Positions 43,419 to 52,273 are shown, counted from the first letter of the stretch. The stretch is 64,000 nt of DNA from Immundisolibacterales bacterium (GCA_026712715.1 JAPOPW010000023.1:124001-188000); one strand, 5' to 3'. Program-made: numbers and translations. Notes: generated by a model not told the origin, from the sequence alone.

Positions 43419-44726
43419 ATGACGACGGATCTCGCTCGAGTCGCGAAGGACGAAGGAATTCGCTACTTCCTCATCTGCTTCGCCGACCTCTTCGGAACGC
43501 TTCGCTCCAAGCTCGTGCCGGCGCGCGCGATCGGCGACATGCAGCGCGACGGGGCGGGCTTCGCCGGCTTCGCGGCGTGGCTCGACATGACCCCGGCCGA
43601 CCCCGACATGTTCGCGATGCCGGACGCGGAGAGCCTCGTCCGCCTGCCCTGGCGGCCCGAGGTCGCATGGCTCCCGGCGGATCTCCGGATGAACGGGAAG
43701 GAGGTCGAGGCATCGCCCCGCGTCGTCCTCAAGCGCCAGGTCGAGGCGGCGGCGAAGCGGGGCTTCCGGCTGCGGACGGGGGTCGAGTGCGAGTTCTTCC
43801 TCGTCAACGCGGACGGCACCGCGATCTCCGACGGACGGGACACCCAGGAGAAGCCCTGCTACGACCAGGGCGCGCTCATGCGCCGCTACGACGTAATCAG
43901 CGAGATCTGCGACTACATGGTGGAGCTCGGCTGGAACCCGTACCAGAACGACCACGAGGATGCGAACGGGCAGTTCGAGATGAACTGGGAGTACACCGAC
44001 TGCCTCGGCACCGCGGATCGCCATGCCTTCTTCCGGTTCATGGTGAAGTCGGTGGCGGAGAAGCACGGACTCAGGGCCACGTTCATGCCGAAGCCGTTCC
44101 TCGACCTCACCGGCAACGGGTGCCATGCGCACGTGTCGCTCTGGGACGCGGCGGGGGAGCGGAACCTCTTCCTCGACGAGAGCGACGAGATGGGGCTCTC
44201 ACGGACCGCATACCACTTTCTCGGCGGGGTCCTCCACCAGGCGGACGCCCTGTGCTCCGTGTTCAACCCGACGGTCAACAGCTACAAGCGGATCAACGCC
44301 CCGGTGACCTCGTCGGGCGCCACCTGGTCGCCGAACGCGGTGAGCTGGTCCGGCAACAACCGCACCCACATGGTGCGGATCCCGGAGGCGGGGCGGTTCG
44401 AGCTGAGGTTGATGGACGGGGCGGTGAACCCCTACCTCCTGCAGGCGGGGCTCCTCGCGGCGGGCCTCGACGGGATCGCGGCGGAGCGTGATCCCGGGCG
44501 GCGCCTCGACATCAACATGTACGAGGAAGGCGGCCGGCTGAGGGGTGTCAAACGGCTGCCGCTCAACCTCCTCGACGCCATCCGCCTCACGCAGAAGAGC
44601 CGGACCCTGCGCGCGGCGCTCGGGGCCGAGTTCGTCGACAGCTACGCAAAGCTCAAGCTCGCGGAGTGGGACAGCTACACCCGGCACCTCACCCAGTGGG
44701 AGCGCGACCACACCCTGGACGTGTAA
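43419..44726 (+). CDS. gmaS: Type III glutamine synthetase-like ligase, probable gamma-glutamylmethylamide synthetase
   Basis: A 435-residue member of the glutamine synthetase superfamily, GlnT/GMAS branch: GVECEFFLVN (metal ligand Glu), NGQFEMNWEYTDCLGTADRH, TFMPKPFLDLTGNGCHAHVSLWD, and NRTHMVRIPEAGRFELRLMDGAVNPYL. These enzymes join glutamate with methylamine or ammonia using ATP. Directly after an mgsABC-like set, GMAS is the most likely role, as in the N-methylglutamate pathway. ATG 43419 has GGAGG nine bases ahead. Glutamine synthetase III (glnT) remains the alternative; the N-methylglutamate dehydrogenase genes are not in the window. Confidence 0.8.
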   Translation: MTTDLARVAKDEGIRYFLICFADLFGTLRSKLVPARAIGDMQRDGAGFAGFAAWLDMTPADPDMFAMPDAESLVRLPWRPEVAWLPADLRMNGKEVEASPRVVLKRQVEAAAKRGFRLRTGVECEFFLVNADGTAISDGRDTQEKPCYDQGALMRRYDVISEICDYMVELGWNPYQNDHEDANGQFEMNWEYTDCLGTADRHAFFRFMVKSVAEKHGLRATFMPKPFLDLTGNGCHAHVSLWDAAGERNLFLDESDEMGLSRTAYHFLGGVLHQADALCSVFNPTVNSYKRINAPVTSSGATWSPNAVSWSGNNRTHMVRIPEAGRFELRLMDGAVNPYLLQAGLLAAGLDGIAAERDPGRRLDINMYEEGGRLRGVKRLPLNLLDAIRLTQKSRTLRAALGAEFVDSYAKLKLAEWDSYTRHLTQWERDHTLDV

Positions 44727-44778
44727 CCCCTTCGCTTTCTCGATCGACGAGGACGGGACCGATGCGCGGCGCCTCGGG

Positions 44779-46122
44779 GTGAGGACCTGGATCCGGAACC
44801 CCCTCGCCATCCTCGCCGATGAGGACGCGGCGGGCGGGTTCGTCGTCGACGGCGCGCGCATCGCCGAATGCCTGCCTGCGGGGGCGGTGCCGGTCGCGCC
44901 CTGCGAACGGGTCTTCGACGCTTCGGAGCACGTGGTGCTGCCGGGGCTCGTCAACACCCATCACCATTTCTACCAGACCCTGACCCGCGCCCACGGCCCC
45001 GCCCTCGGCAAGGAGCTCTTCGACTGGTTGAAGGCGCTCTACCCGGTTTGGGCCGGATTGACGGCGGACCGTCTCGACGCGGCGACGCGTCTCGCCCTCG
45101 CCGAGCTGCTGCTCTCCGGCTGCACCACCGCCGCGGACCATCACTACGTGTTCCCGGCCGGGCTCGAGCACGCGATCGACGTCCAGGCCGCGGCTGCCCG
45201 CGACCTGGGAGTCCGGGTGACCCTGACCCGGGGCTCCATGAATCTCTCGGTCGCGGACGGCGGCCTTCCGCCGGAATCGGTGGTGCAGGACGCGGACACC
45301 ATCTTCGCCGACAGCGAGCGGGTGATCGACGCCTTCCACGAGCCCGGGGACGGCGCCTTCGTGCAGATCGCGCTCGCGCCGTGCTCGCCGTTCTCGGTGA
45401 CCCCCGGGATCATGCGGGACACGGCCCGGCTTGCGGCGCAAAGGGGGGTCCGCCTCCACACCCATCTCGGGGAGACGAGGGACGAGAACGCGTTCTGCGA
45501 GGGGCGCTTCGGGTGCCGGCCCCTCGACTACCTCGAGGAGGCGGGGTGGCTCACGGATCGGACCTGGCTCGCCCACGGCATCCACTTCACCGCGGAGGAG
45601 ATCGCGCGTCTGGGGCGGGCGGGAACGGCGGTTGCCCACTGTCCGGGTTCCAACATGGTGCTCGCCTCGGGACTCTGTCCGGCGATGGATCTCGCCGCGG
45701 CGCGCGTGCCGGTCGGAATCGGGGTCGACGGTTCGGCGTCCGAGGATGCGTCGAACCTGATGCAGGAGGTGCGCCAGGCGCTCCAGGTGCAGCGCCTTCG
45801 CTACGGCGCGGCCCGGGTCGGGCACCTGGACGTGCTGCGCTGGGCCACGGCCGGGTCCGCGGCCTGCCTCGGGCGCGACGACATCGGCCGGATCGCGCCC
45901 GGCAAGCAGGCGGATCTCGCGCTCTTCAAGCTCGACGAGCCCCGCTTCTCGGGGGCGGGGGACCCGCTCGCCGCGCTGGTCCTTTGCGGCGCGCACCGGG
46001 CCGATCGGGTGATGGTCGGCGGCGCGTGGCGCGTGCGGGACGGAGAGGTCGTCGATCTCGACCTCGAGGCGCTGATGGTCCGCCACCGCGAGGCGGCCCG
46101 TTCCCTGGCCCTCGCCGCCTGA
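44779..46122 (+). CDS. Amidohydrolase, 8-oxoguanine deaminase-like
   Basis: A 447-residue TatD/ATZ-type amidohydrolase. Metal motifs are the His-x-His of HHH (61-63, NTHHHFYQTLTRA), LHTHLGETRDE, LAHGIHF and GVDGSASED. The N-terminal VRTWIRNPLAILADEDAAGGFVVDGARI matches the opening of 8-oxoguanine deaminases and related purine or triazine hydrolases. The frame is open upstream into the gmaS gene, but GTG 44779 begins exactly at the conserved N-terminus. The 52-bp gap suggests one operon with mgsABC-gmaS. It would release ammonia from a nitrogenous ring; the exact base is uncertain. Confidence 0.82.
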   Translation: MRTWIRNPLAILADEDAAGGFVVDGARIAECLPAGAVPVAPCERVFDASEHVVLPGLVNTHHHFYQTLTRAHGPALGKELFDWLKALYPVWAGLTADRLDAATRLALAELLLSGCTTAADHHYVFPAGLEHAIDVQAAAARDLGVRVTLTRGSMNLSVADGGLPPESVVQDADTIFADSERVIDAFHEPGDGAFVQIALAPCSPFSVTPGIMRDTARLAAQRGVRLHTHLGETRDENAFCEGRFGCRPLDYLEEAGWLTDRTWLAHGIHFTAEEIARLGRAGTAVAHCPGSNMVLASGLCPAMDLAAARVPVGIGVDGSASEDASNLMQEVRQALQVQRLRYGAARVGHLDVLRWATAGSAACLGRDDIGRIAPGKQADLALFKLDEPRFSGAGDPLAALVLCGAHRADRVMVGGAWRVRDGEVVDLDLEALMVRHREAARSLALAA

Positions 46123-46213
46123 CCGGCGTCCTCGCACCCGTTCGGGGCGTTCCGGTTCGCGCGTGCAGCGGGGTTTATGATGGCGGCGATCATGCGCCAT
46201 CGGGGGGGATCCA

Positions 46214-46645
46214 ATGTCCGCATTCATCTCCAGGTTCGCAATCGCGGCCGTGTTGATGCACGCGGCTTCGGCGGCGTTCGCGAACGACATAGTCGGCCGG
46301 TGGGAGACCGGCGAGAGCCGGGTGGACATCTATGCCTGCGGCGACCTCCTGTGCGGTCGGATCGCGGAGCTCGACGAGCCGCTCGACGAGAACGGCAAGC
46401 CGAAGCTCGACGTGAACAACCCCGATACGGCCCTCCGGTCGCGTCCCATCCTCGGCATGGATCTCATCGCCGGGTTCTCCCGCGCGGGGAAGAGGAAGTG
46501 GGAGGACGGCACCATATACGACCCCCGTGACGGCAAGACCTACAAGTGCGTCATCAAGCTCCAGCGGAACGGGTCGCTCAAGGTGCGGGGCTACGTCGGG
46601 ATTCCCCTTCTCGGAAAGACGGTGGTCTGGACCCGCGCCGAGTAG
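46214..46645 (+). CDS. Secreted DUF2147-family protein
   Basis: A 143-residue exported protein. Signal peptide residues 1-23 end ASAAFA. The mature part has the DUF2147 pattern: IVGRWETGESRVDIYACGDLLCGRIAELDEP, GMDLIAGF, WEDGTIYDPRDGKTYKC and GYVGIPLLGKTVVW. Two Cys (near residues 42 and 47) are conserved in such proteins. Function of the family is unknown; most are lone periplasmic proteins. A TATGAT box (46176-46181) precedes the start by 32 bp. Confidence 0.85.
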   Translation: MSAFISRFAIAAVLMHAASAAFANDIVGRWETGESRVDIYACGDLLCGRIAELDEPLDENGKPKLDVNNPDTALRSRPILGMDLIAGFSRAGKRKWEDGTIYDPRDGKTYKCVIKLQRNGSLKVRGYVGIPLLGKTVVWTRAE

Positions 46646-46674
46646 CGCCGGCGGCCGCGGGCGCTACTCGGCGC
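46635..46674. terminator. Perfect 15-bp bidirectional terminator overlapping a stop codon
   Basis: The arms at 46635-46649 and 46660-46674 are perfectly complementary with a 10-base loop. The left arm contains the TAG of the DUF2147 gene (46643-46645), and the convergent gene stops at 46684. No T run. Confidence 0.6.
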
Positions 46675-46683
46675 CGGTCCGCG

Positions 46684-47121
46684 TCAGCCGGCGGCGGGCG
46701 GCGGGACCCCGAGGCGAAGCTCCGTCGGCGTCCAGCGGTCGCGGCGGCGCGCGCGGCGGCCCGCGGCCGCTTCCGGTCCGTAGGTGACCGCCGCCCCCGC
46801 TCGTTCATGGTGCGCGGTTGCGCGGAGGTTCAGGGTCGAGAGGCCGCCCACGTCTTCTTCCTCGGCATACGCTCCGATGTAGACCCCGCAGCCGCCGCAC
46901 ACCAGGAACTGCGCCGTGCGAAGCCCGAACCGGTAACGGATCAGCCGGTCGGGGTCGGCGACGAACACCGTGGCGTTGCCGGCCGGGTCCGATACGCAGC
47001 GGGTCGCGTGCGCGCGGCAGAACGAGCAGTCGCACTCCCTCGGTCCGATGGTCTCCCAGGTCCGTTCGGTCTCCAACTCGAAACCGAGGTTGCCGCAGTG
47101 GCATCGCCCCTCGATCCGCAT
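46684..47121 (-). CDS. GFA (glutathione-dependent formaldehyde-activating)/CENP-V domain protein
   Basis: A 145-residue zinc-binding protein. Cys7 and Cys9 (CHCG), Cys30/Cys32/Cys35 (CDCSFC) and Cys75/Cys78 (CGGCG) form the two zinc sites of the GFA fold. Some members promote the addition of glutathione to formaldehyde, though many have no known role. ATG 47121 has GAGGAG nine bases upstream. If the upstream mgs/gmaS genes handle methylamine, a formaldehyde-linked role would fit, but that is speculative. The C-terminal 25 residues are Arg-rich and not conserved-looking. Confidence 0.8.
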   Translation of the reverse strand: MRIEGRCHCGNLGFELETERTWETIGPRECDCSFCRAHATRCVSDPAGNATVFVADPDRLIRYRFGLRTAQFLVCGGCGVYIGAYAEEEDVGGLSTLNLRATAHHERAGAAVTYGPEAAAGRRARRRDRWTPTELRLGVPPPAAG

Positions 47122-47356
47122 CGCACGACTCCTCATCCGGTCAATTCACAAGGACTGCCGCGAGTATAGGGGAGGCGGCGCGCGGCGCTGCCCGGCCATG
47201 TCTTGGCGACCTTCCCGCTCCGGCCGACGAACGAGGTTGACTGCGGTCCCCGCCGATGCGGCGGCGTCGAGTCGGCACGCTCTTTCGTTCGTCCTTCGTG
47301 CGCCGGGAAACGGAGCCGGGCGGTGAACGGGGCGGCGCGCCGTGGGGAGTCGCGGC

Positions 47357-47587
47357 AGCCGGTTCGTTATGCTTGTCGCTTTCCCGCCGGTCCGTCCGGC
47401 GGGGGCATTCGGGCCGCGACGGCGGCGGGGAGACAGGAGCGGGGCGCGGGAACCGGGGGGCGGGCGGTGGCGGGGGCGGGGCGCCGGGGGGGGCGGCGGG
47501 AGCCGTTTCGTTTTGCTTGCCTCTTCCCCGCCGGTCCGTCCGGCGGGAGCATTCGGTCCGCGACGGCGTCGGAGAGACATGAGCGAG
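47357..47587 (+). repeat. Duplicated leader segment before MFS gene (144-bp offset), each copy with a hairpin
   Basis: About 87 bases at 47357-47443 match 47501-47587 without gaps. Each copy contains an 8-bp stem (CCCGCCGG/CCGGCGGG, 5-base loop) and ends in a ribosome-site-like GGGGAGACA or GGAGAGACA. In the second copy the next bases are ATGAGC, the true MFS start (47579); in the first the corresponding codon reads AGG, so no start remains. The offset is a multiple of three, so the repeat also reads as a repeated peptide in an open frame upstream, but that stretch is Arg/Gly/Pro-rich and I regard it as untranslated. Nothing else is visible in 47122-47356. Confidence 0.8.
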
Positions 47588-48796
47588 GCGAGCGCAGGAG
47601 CGCGACGAAAGCTGACCCTGGCGGCGTGCTGCGCGACGCACAGCGTGCAGGACGGCCTCACCGCCTCGATCTACATTCTGCTCCCGATACTCGCCCAGGC
47701 ATTCGGTCTCAGCTTCGCCCAGGTCGGACTGGTGCGCGCCGCGCACAGCGGCGCGATGGGGCTGCTCGAGCTTCCGGCCGGCGTGCTTTCCGAGCGGTTG
47801 GGGCAGCGCCGGCTGCTTGCGTTCGGACTCCTTTGCGCCGGCACCGGCTACGTCACGGTCTCGATGTCGGGCGGGTTCACCGGGCTCCTCATCGGGCTGT
47901 GCATCGCGGGGAGCGGAGCCGCGTTCCAGCACGCGCTCTCTTCGTCGCTCGTCAGCGCCACCTTCTCGGGCCCGGACCGGCGTACCGCGCTCGGTGCGTA
48001 CAACTCGAGTGGCGACGCCGGAAAGCTCCTGTTCACGGGTCTTCTCACCACCTTGCTCGGCGCCGGGGCGGCCTGGCCGCAGGTCGCGGCCGGGTACGGG
48101 TCGCTCGCCATCGCGGCGGGAATCGTTCTCTTTCTCCTGCTTCGCACGCTCCGGGTCGGCGGTCCGGCGGCCGTTGCGGAACGGCGGTCCCCGCTTGGTG
48201 GCGCGGATTGGGGCATCCGCAATCGCAGGGGGTTCGCGACTCTCGCCGCAATCGTGCTGCTCGACCTCGCGGTGCAGGACGCATTCCTGGTCTTCATCGC
48301 CTTTCTGATGGTGGCCAAGCAGGTACCCGTCGGACTCGCGGGATTCGCGGTCGTGCTGACCCTCGCCGGCGGGATCGCGGGAAAGTTCGGGTGCGGGCTG
48401 CTGGCCGCGCGAGTGGGGCCGGTACGCGCCCTCGTCGCGGTCGAGATCGTGAGCGCGGCCGCGATCCTGGCCGTCCTGGCCGCACCCGCCATGGTCGCGC
48501 TGTGCCTGTTGCCGCTCGCCGGGCTCGTGCTGCAGGGCTCGTCCTCCATCACTTACGGGACGGTGGGCGACCTCGTCGACGAACGTCGGCAGTCGCGGGG
48601 GTTCGCCCTCGTCTACACGCTCTCGAGCGTGGCATCCATCGTCGGTCCGGTCGGATTCGGGCTCGTCAGCGACCGCTTCGGCCTCGAGGCCGCAATGCTG
48701 GTCATGGCCTTCGTCGTCGTGCTGCCGGCGCCGCTCGCCCTGCTGCTGCGCGGGCCGCTTCGCCAGGTCCGGCTTTCGCAGGCGAGCACCGCCTGA
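47579..48796 (+). CDS. MFS transporter
   Basis: A 405-residue, 12-helix permease. The loop 2-3 signature lies near residue 65 (GVLSERLGQRRLLAFG), and a repeat of it occurs in the second half (GLVSDRFGLEAA). The N-terminal pattern THSVQDGLTASIYILLPILAQAFGLSFAQVGL resembles fosmidomycin-resistance-type exporters, so drug or metabolite efflux is plausible. ATG 47579 has GGAGAGAC immediately upstream; the longer open frame (from 47342) covers the duplicated leader and is unlikely to be translated. Confidence 0.85.
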   Translation: MSEASAGARRKLTLAACCATHSVQDGLTASIYILLPILAQAFGLSFAQVGLVRAAHSGAMGLLELPAGVLSERLGQRRLLAFGLLCAGTGYVTVSMSGGFTGLLIGLCIAGSGAAFQHALSSSLVSATFSGPDRRTALGAYNSSGDAGKLLFTGLLTTLLGAGAAWPQVAAGYGSLAIAAGIVLFLLLRTLRVGGPAAVAERRSPLGGADWGIRNRRGFATLAAIVLLDLAVQDAFLVFIAFLMVAKQVPVGLAGFAVVLTLAGGIAGKFGCGLLAARVGPVRALVAVEIVSAAAILAVLAAPAMVALCLLPLAGLVLQGSSSITYGTVGDLVDERRQSRGFALVYTLSSVASIVGPVGFGLVSDRFGLEAAMLVMAFVVVLPAPLALLLRGPLRQVRLSQASTA

Positions 48797-48919
48797 GCGC
48801 TCGCCCGCCCGCCCCGAGGCCGCCCGGGAGGCGGGCACTCCCGCGCGCCGGCGGAACGCGCGAACCGGAACTTCGGCCCGGAAGGGGCGGGTTCGGGCGG
48901 TGAGGGAGCGTCGGCGATA

Positions 48920-49879
48920 ATGGGCGGCATGGACCGGGACACCGCCGAGGATTCCTGCGAGCGTGTCTCGGGGCGCGGTCGGTCGGGCGGGCGCCCGCCG
49001 GCCGCGAAGGGCACTCTCCCGGTCAGCCTTCGCGGGGTGCTCTGGATGCTGCTCGGGATGTCGTGCATCGGCATCCTCGACGGCGCCGCGAAGTATCTCG
49101 GACTGCGCCTCAACGGACTCGAGGTTGCGTGGGGCTACTTCCTCGCCACCTTCGCCTGCGTCGTGGGGTACGCGCTCGCGACCGGGGTGCCGCCGTCCCG
49201 GCTCGTCCGTTCCCGCCGACCATGGCTCCAGGCGGGACGCGCCGCCTGTCTCGTCGCGTCACTGTCGTGCCTCTTCGTGTCCCTCACCTACCTTCCGCTC
49301 GCCGAGGCGACCGCAATCAACTTCACCGGGCCGCTCTTCATCGTGGCCCTGTCGGGGCCGCTCCTCGGCGAGCGGATCGACCCGGGGCGTTGGCTCGCGG
49401 TGGCGGTGGGGATGTGCGGCGCGCTCATCGTCGTCCGCCCCGGCGCGGAGGTGTTCCACTGGGCGTCCCTGCTGCCGCTCGCCGGCGCGTTCTTCTTCGC
49501 ATTGCTGAACATCATCACCCGGCTCCAGCGTTCGGCCGATCCGACGCTCACGACCCTTGCCCATACCTTCGGCATCGGGAGCGCTCTCATGAGTCTCGCG
49601 CTGCCCTTCGTCTGGGTTGCGCCGACTCCCGCGGAGTGGGCCGTATTCGCCGGGAGCGGCGTGCTCGGATTCGCCGCTCACTTCTCGATCGTGCGGTCGC
49701 TCGAGATCGCCGACGCCTCGACGGTGGCGCCGCTCAACTACGTGCGGCTCGTGTGGGCGATCGGAATCGGATTCGTGGTCTTCGGGAACGTTCCCGGGGC
49801 CGCGACCCTGGTGGGCGGTGCGATCATCGTCGCCTCCGGCCTCTACGTGGTCCTCCGCGAGGCCGACCCGGCCCGTTGA
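48920..49879 (+). CDS. DMT-superfamily transporter (EamA family)
   Basis: A 319-residue protein with ten predicted helices in two EamA halves; the half-boundaries show ATAINFTGPLFIVALSGPLLGERI and APLNYVRLVWAIGIGFVVFGNVP, the typical helix ends of each repeat. Exports metabolites or amino-acid-like compounds. The N-terminal 30 residues are polar. Two starts compete: ATG 48920 with GAGGGAG 11 bases upstream, or ATG 48929, eight bases after a GATAAT box (48916-48921). I keep 48920. A weak GC hairpin lies in 48800-48840 after the preceding MFS gene. Confidence 0.85.
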   Translation: MGGMDRDTAEDSCERVSGRGRSGGRPPAAKGTLPVSLRGVLWMLLGMSCIGILDGAAKYLGLRLNGLEVAWGYFLATFACVVGYALATGVPPSRLVRSRRPWLQAGRAACLVASLSCLFVSLTYLPLAEATAINFTGPLFIVALSGPLLGERIDPGRWLAVAVGMCGALIVVRPGAEVFHWASLLPLAGAFFFALLNIITRLQRSADPTLTTLAHTFGIGSALMSLALPFVWVAPTPAEWAVFAGSGVLGFAAHFSIVRSLEIADASTVAPLNYVRLVWAIGIGFVVFGNVPGAATLVGGAIIVASGLYVVLREADPAR

Positions 49880-50186
49880 GGCAGACGGGAATTCTCGCCA
49901 ACCTTCGTCCCTCGCAGCGCAAAGCCGGTGCGACGTCCGGGCCGGAACGGGCCCGGCCCCGGCCGGTGGCGGAGACGTGCGCAATGAGCCGTTCCGGCCG
50001 GCGGCAACCGCGCGCGCGCCGGGCGACTGCCGGCCGCCGGCCCGGCCCTGCGCCGCCTCTCGAGACGGGTTTGCCGGGCGGTGAAGCCGTCGCGCGCGGG
50101 GGCGGCCCGAACGGCCCCCGCCGGTTGCGGCGCCGGGCGCTCTCGGCGAACATGAAGGCTGCGAAATCGACTATGGATGAGGTGAA
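49880..50186 (+). other. 307-bp gap without recognisable gene
   Basis: GC-rich sequence between the DMT gene and the LLM oxidoreductase gene. I see no conserved frame, strong hairpin or clear promoter. The end (50150-50186) becomes AT-richer (GAAATCGACTATGGATGAGG) and supplies the GATGAGG ribosome site of the next gene. Confidence 0.5.
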
Positions 50187-51470
50187 ATGAAGCTGCTCTG
50201 GTTCCACCTGATGCCCTATACCGAGCTGCCGGACGACTTCCGGGAAAAGAATCCTTCGGTGTGGGTGGACATCGACTCGGGCCTGTTCGACCCCCGGCGC
50301 GCCCACCACATGTACAACGATTTCATGGACGAGCTCGAGTTCGCGTCCCAGTGGGGCTTCGACGGGGTGTGCGTAAACGAGCACCACTCGAACGGCTACG
50401 GGCTCATGCCGTCTCCGAACCTCATCGCCTCCACTCTCGCCCGGCGCACCGAGGACACCGCGATCTGCGTCATGGGCAACAGCCTCGCCCTCTACAACCC
50501 TCCGACCCGGGTGGCGGAAGAGTTCGCGATGCTCGACTGCATCTCGGGGGGGCGCCTCATTGCGGGCTTCCCGGTCGGTTCACCGATGGACACCTGCTAC
50601 GCGTTCGGCCAGAACCCGAGCCTTCTCCGACCCCGCTACCTCGAGGCGCACGATCTCGTCATGCGCGCGTGGACGACTCCGGAGCCGTTCGCGTTCAACG
50701 GCCGGTTCAACCAGCAGCGCTACGTCAACATCTGGCCGCGCCCGATCCAGGACCCGCATCCGCCCATCTGGATCCCGGGCGGCGGATCGGTCGAGACCTG
50801 GCAATGGTGCGCGAAGATGGACTACGTCTACTCGTACCTGTCCTACTTCGGCTACAAGGCGGGGCGCCGCACCGTGCACGGGTTCTGGAAGGAGATGGAC
50901 CGCCTCGGCAAGGACCGGAACCCGTACCGGGCGGGCTTCCTCCAGTTCGTCGGGGTGGCCGAGACCGCGCGCCAGGCCAAGGAGCTCTACCGGGAGGCGG
51001 CGGAATACTTCTACGGGCGCTGCCTGCACGTGGACTCGCGCTTCGCGGCGCCCCCCGGCTACACGACCGAGGCGACGGTGCGCGCGCGGGTCGAGTCGCA
51101 GGTGGTCAAGGCGGCCTCGAAGGCGATCGGACGCTACGACGTCGCCATCACCTTCGAGGAGATCCTCGACAAGGGCTACGTCATCGTCGGCACCCCGGAC
51201 GAGGTGGCGGCGCGCCTGCGCGAGCTCGCCCTCGATCTCAACATCGGCCAGCTCATGATGCTGCTCCAGTACGGCAACATGCCGAAGGACCTCGTCGCGT
51301 ACAACACGAAGCTCTTCGCGGAGGAAGTGATGCCCCAGATCTCCGGCCTTTTCGACGACGAGTGGGAGAACCGCTGGTGGCCGAACCCGATGCCGACCCA
51401 GCAGCGGGCCGTGCCCCAGGCGCTTCCCGAATCGCTTTCGCAGCCGTCGCCCGGGGCGCGGCTGCAGTGA
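50187..51470 (+). CDS. LLM-class flavin-dependent monooxygenase (luciferase-like)
   Basis: A 427-residue TIM-barrel flavoprotein of the bacterial luciferase superfamily. Family marks are WGFDGVCVNEHHSNGYGLMPSPNLIAS, NPPTRVAEEFAMLDCISGGRLIAGFPVG and the C-terminal IVGTPDEVAARLREL. These enzymes use FMNH2 from a partner reductase to oxygenate aldehydes, amines, sulfonates or aminopolycarboxylates. It overlaps the alpha/beta hydrolase by GTGA and precedes the liv transporter; together they look like uptake plus oxidative and hydrolytic attack on one compound. No flavin reductase gene is present nearby. Confidence 0.87.
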   Translation: MKLLWFHLMPYTELPDDFREKNPSVWVDIDSGLFDPRRAHHMYNDFMDELEFASQWGFDGVCVNEHHSNGYGLMPSPNLIASTLARRTEDTAICVMGNSLALYNPPTRVAEEFAMLDCISGGRLIAGFPVGSPMDTCYAFGQNPSLLRPRYLEAHDLVMRAWTTPEPFAFNGRFNQQRYVNIWPRPIQDPHPPIWIPGGGSVETWQWCAKMDYVYSYLSYFGYKAGRRTVHGFWKEMDRLGKDRNPYRAGFLQFVGVAETARQAKELYREAAEYFYGRCLHVDSRFAAPPGYTTEATVRARVESQVVKAASKAIGRYDVAITFEEILDKGYVIVGTPDEVAARLRELALDLNIGQLMMLLQYGNMPKDLVAYNTKLFAEEVMPQISGLFDDEWENRWWPNPMPTQQRAVPQALPESLSQPSPGARLQ

Positions 51471-52273
51471 CCCGGGGAGGCGCCGGAGGGGCGGACGGAG
51501 TCGGCGCACGGACGGTCGAGGTCAACGGCCGGAGTTGCCGGGTCTGGGAGAAGGGCGCGGGCGAGCCGGTCGGCTTTCTCGCCGGAATCGGCGGGCTTGG
51601 CGGCTGGACCCCGTTTCTCGATCGACTCGCGGAGCGCCGCCGGGTGATCGTTCCGTCCCTCCCCGGGTTTCCGGGGGCGCAAGGGCATGACCTCCTCGAT
51701 ACCCAGCTCGACTGGATCCTCGCCGTCCAGGACCTCCTCGAGGCGGCAGGGCTCGCGGGGGCCGACCTCGTCGGCTCGTCGGTGGGCGCCGCTCTCGCGG
51801 CGGACGTGGCGGCGTGCGGGCGGGGCATGGTCCGTCGGCTCGTGCTGATCGGACCCCTCGGCGTCTTCGACGAGGCGGAGCCGATCGCGGACGTGTGGGC
51901 GCAGCGCCCGGGCGACCTGCCGGGGATGGTGTGCGCGGAGCCGGCGAACTTCCAGGCGGCGGTCGCCGCCCCCGAAGGCGAGGACGCGATCGAGGCGCAG
52001 GTGCTCCTGCTCCGCGCCCACGAGGCGGCCGCCCGACTGCTGTGGCCGCTCAGCGACACCGGGCTCGCCAGACGGCTTCCGCGAGTCCGCGCACGGGTGA
52101 TGCTGGTCTGGGGCGAGGCGGACCGGGTGGTGCCGTTCGGTTACGCTTCCCGGTTCTCCGAGCTGCTCCGTGGCGAGACACGCATCGAGCGCGTGCCGGG
52201 GGCCGGCCACCTCGCGGAGCTGGACGCTCCGGATGACGTTGCGGGGCGGATCCACGCGTTCCTGGATAGCTGA
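51467..52273 (+). CDS. Alpha/beta-hydrolase fold protein
   Basis: A 268-residue hydrolase. The nucleophile elbow is Gly-Ser-Ser-Val-Gly (near residue 105), the acid is probably Asp in WGEADRVVP, and the His is in GAGHLAELDAPDD. This triad layout is shared by esterases, lactonases and C-C hydrolases. GTG 51467 overlaps the stop of the LLM gene (GTGA), so the two are translationally coupled. A 207-bp gap with a candidate promoter separates it from the liv genes. Confidence 0.84.
   Translation: MTRGGAGGADGVGARTVEVNGRSCRVWEKGAGEPVGFLAGIGGLGGWTPFLDRLAERRRVIVPSLPGFPGAQGHDLLDTQLDWILAVQDLLEAAGLAGADLVGSSVGAALAADVAACGRGMVRRLVLIGPLGVFDEAEPIADVWAQRPGDLPGMVCAEPANFQAAVAAPEGEDAIEAQVLLLRAHEAAARLLWPLSDTGLARRLPRVRARVMLVWGEADRVVPFGYASRFSELLRGETRIERVPGAGHLAELDAPDDVAGRIHAFLDS

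Noticed and set aside
44545-44778. Longer N-terminus for the amidohydrolase overlapping the end of the gmaS-like gene
   Set aside because: The extra residues are Ser/Arg-rich shadow sequence; the conserved N-terminus begins at GTG 44779.
47342-47578. N-terminal extension of the MFS protein with two repeated FPPVRPAGAFGPRRRR-like peptides
   Set aside because: The repeat coincides with duplicated hairpin leaders, the peptide is low-complexity, and the ATG at 47579 has a proper ribosome site.
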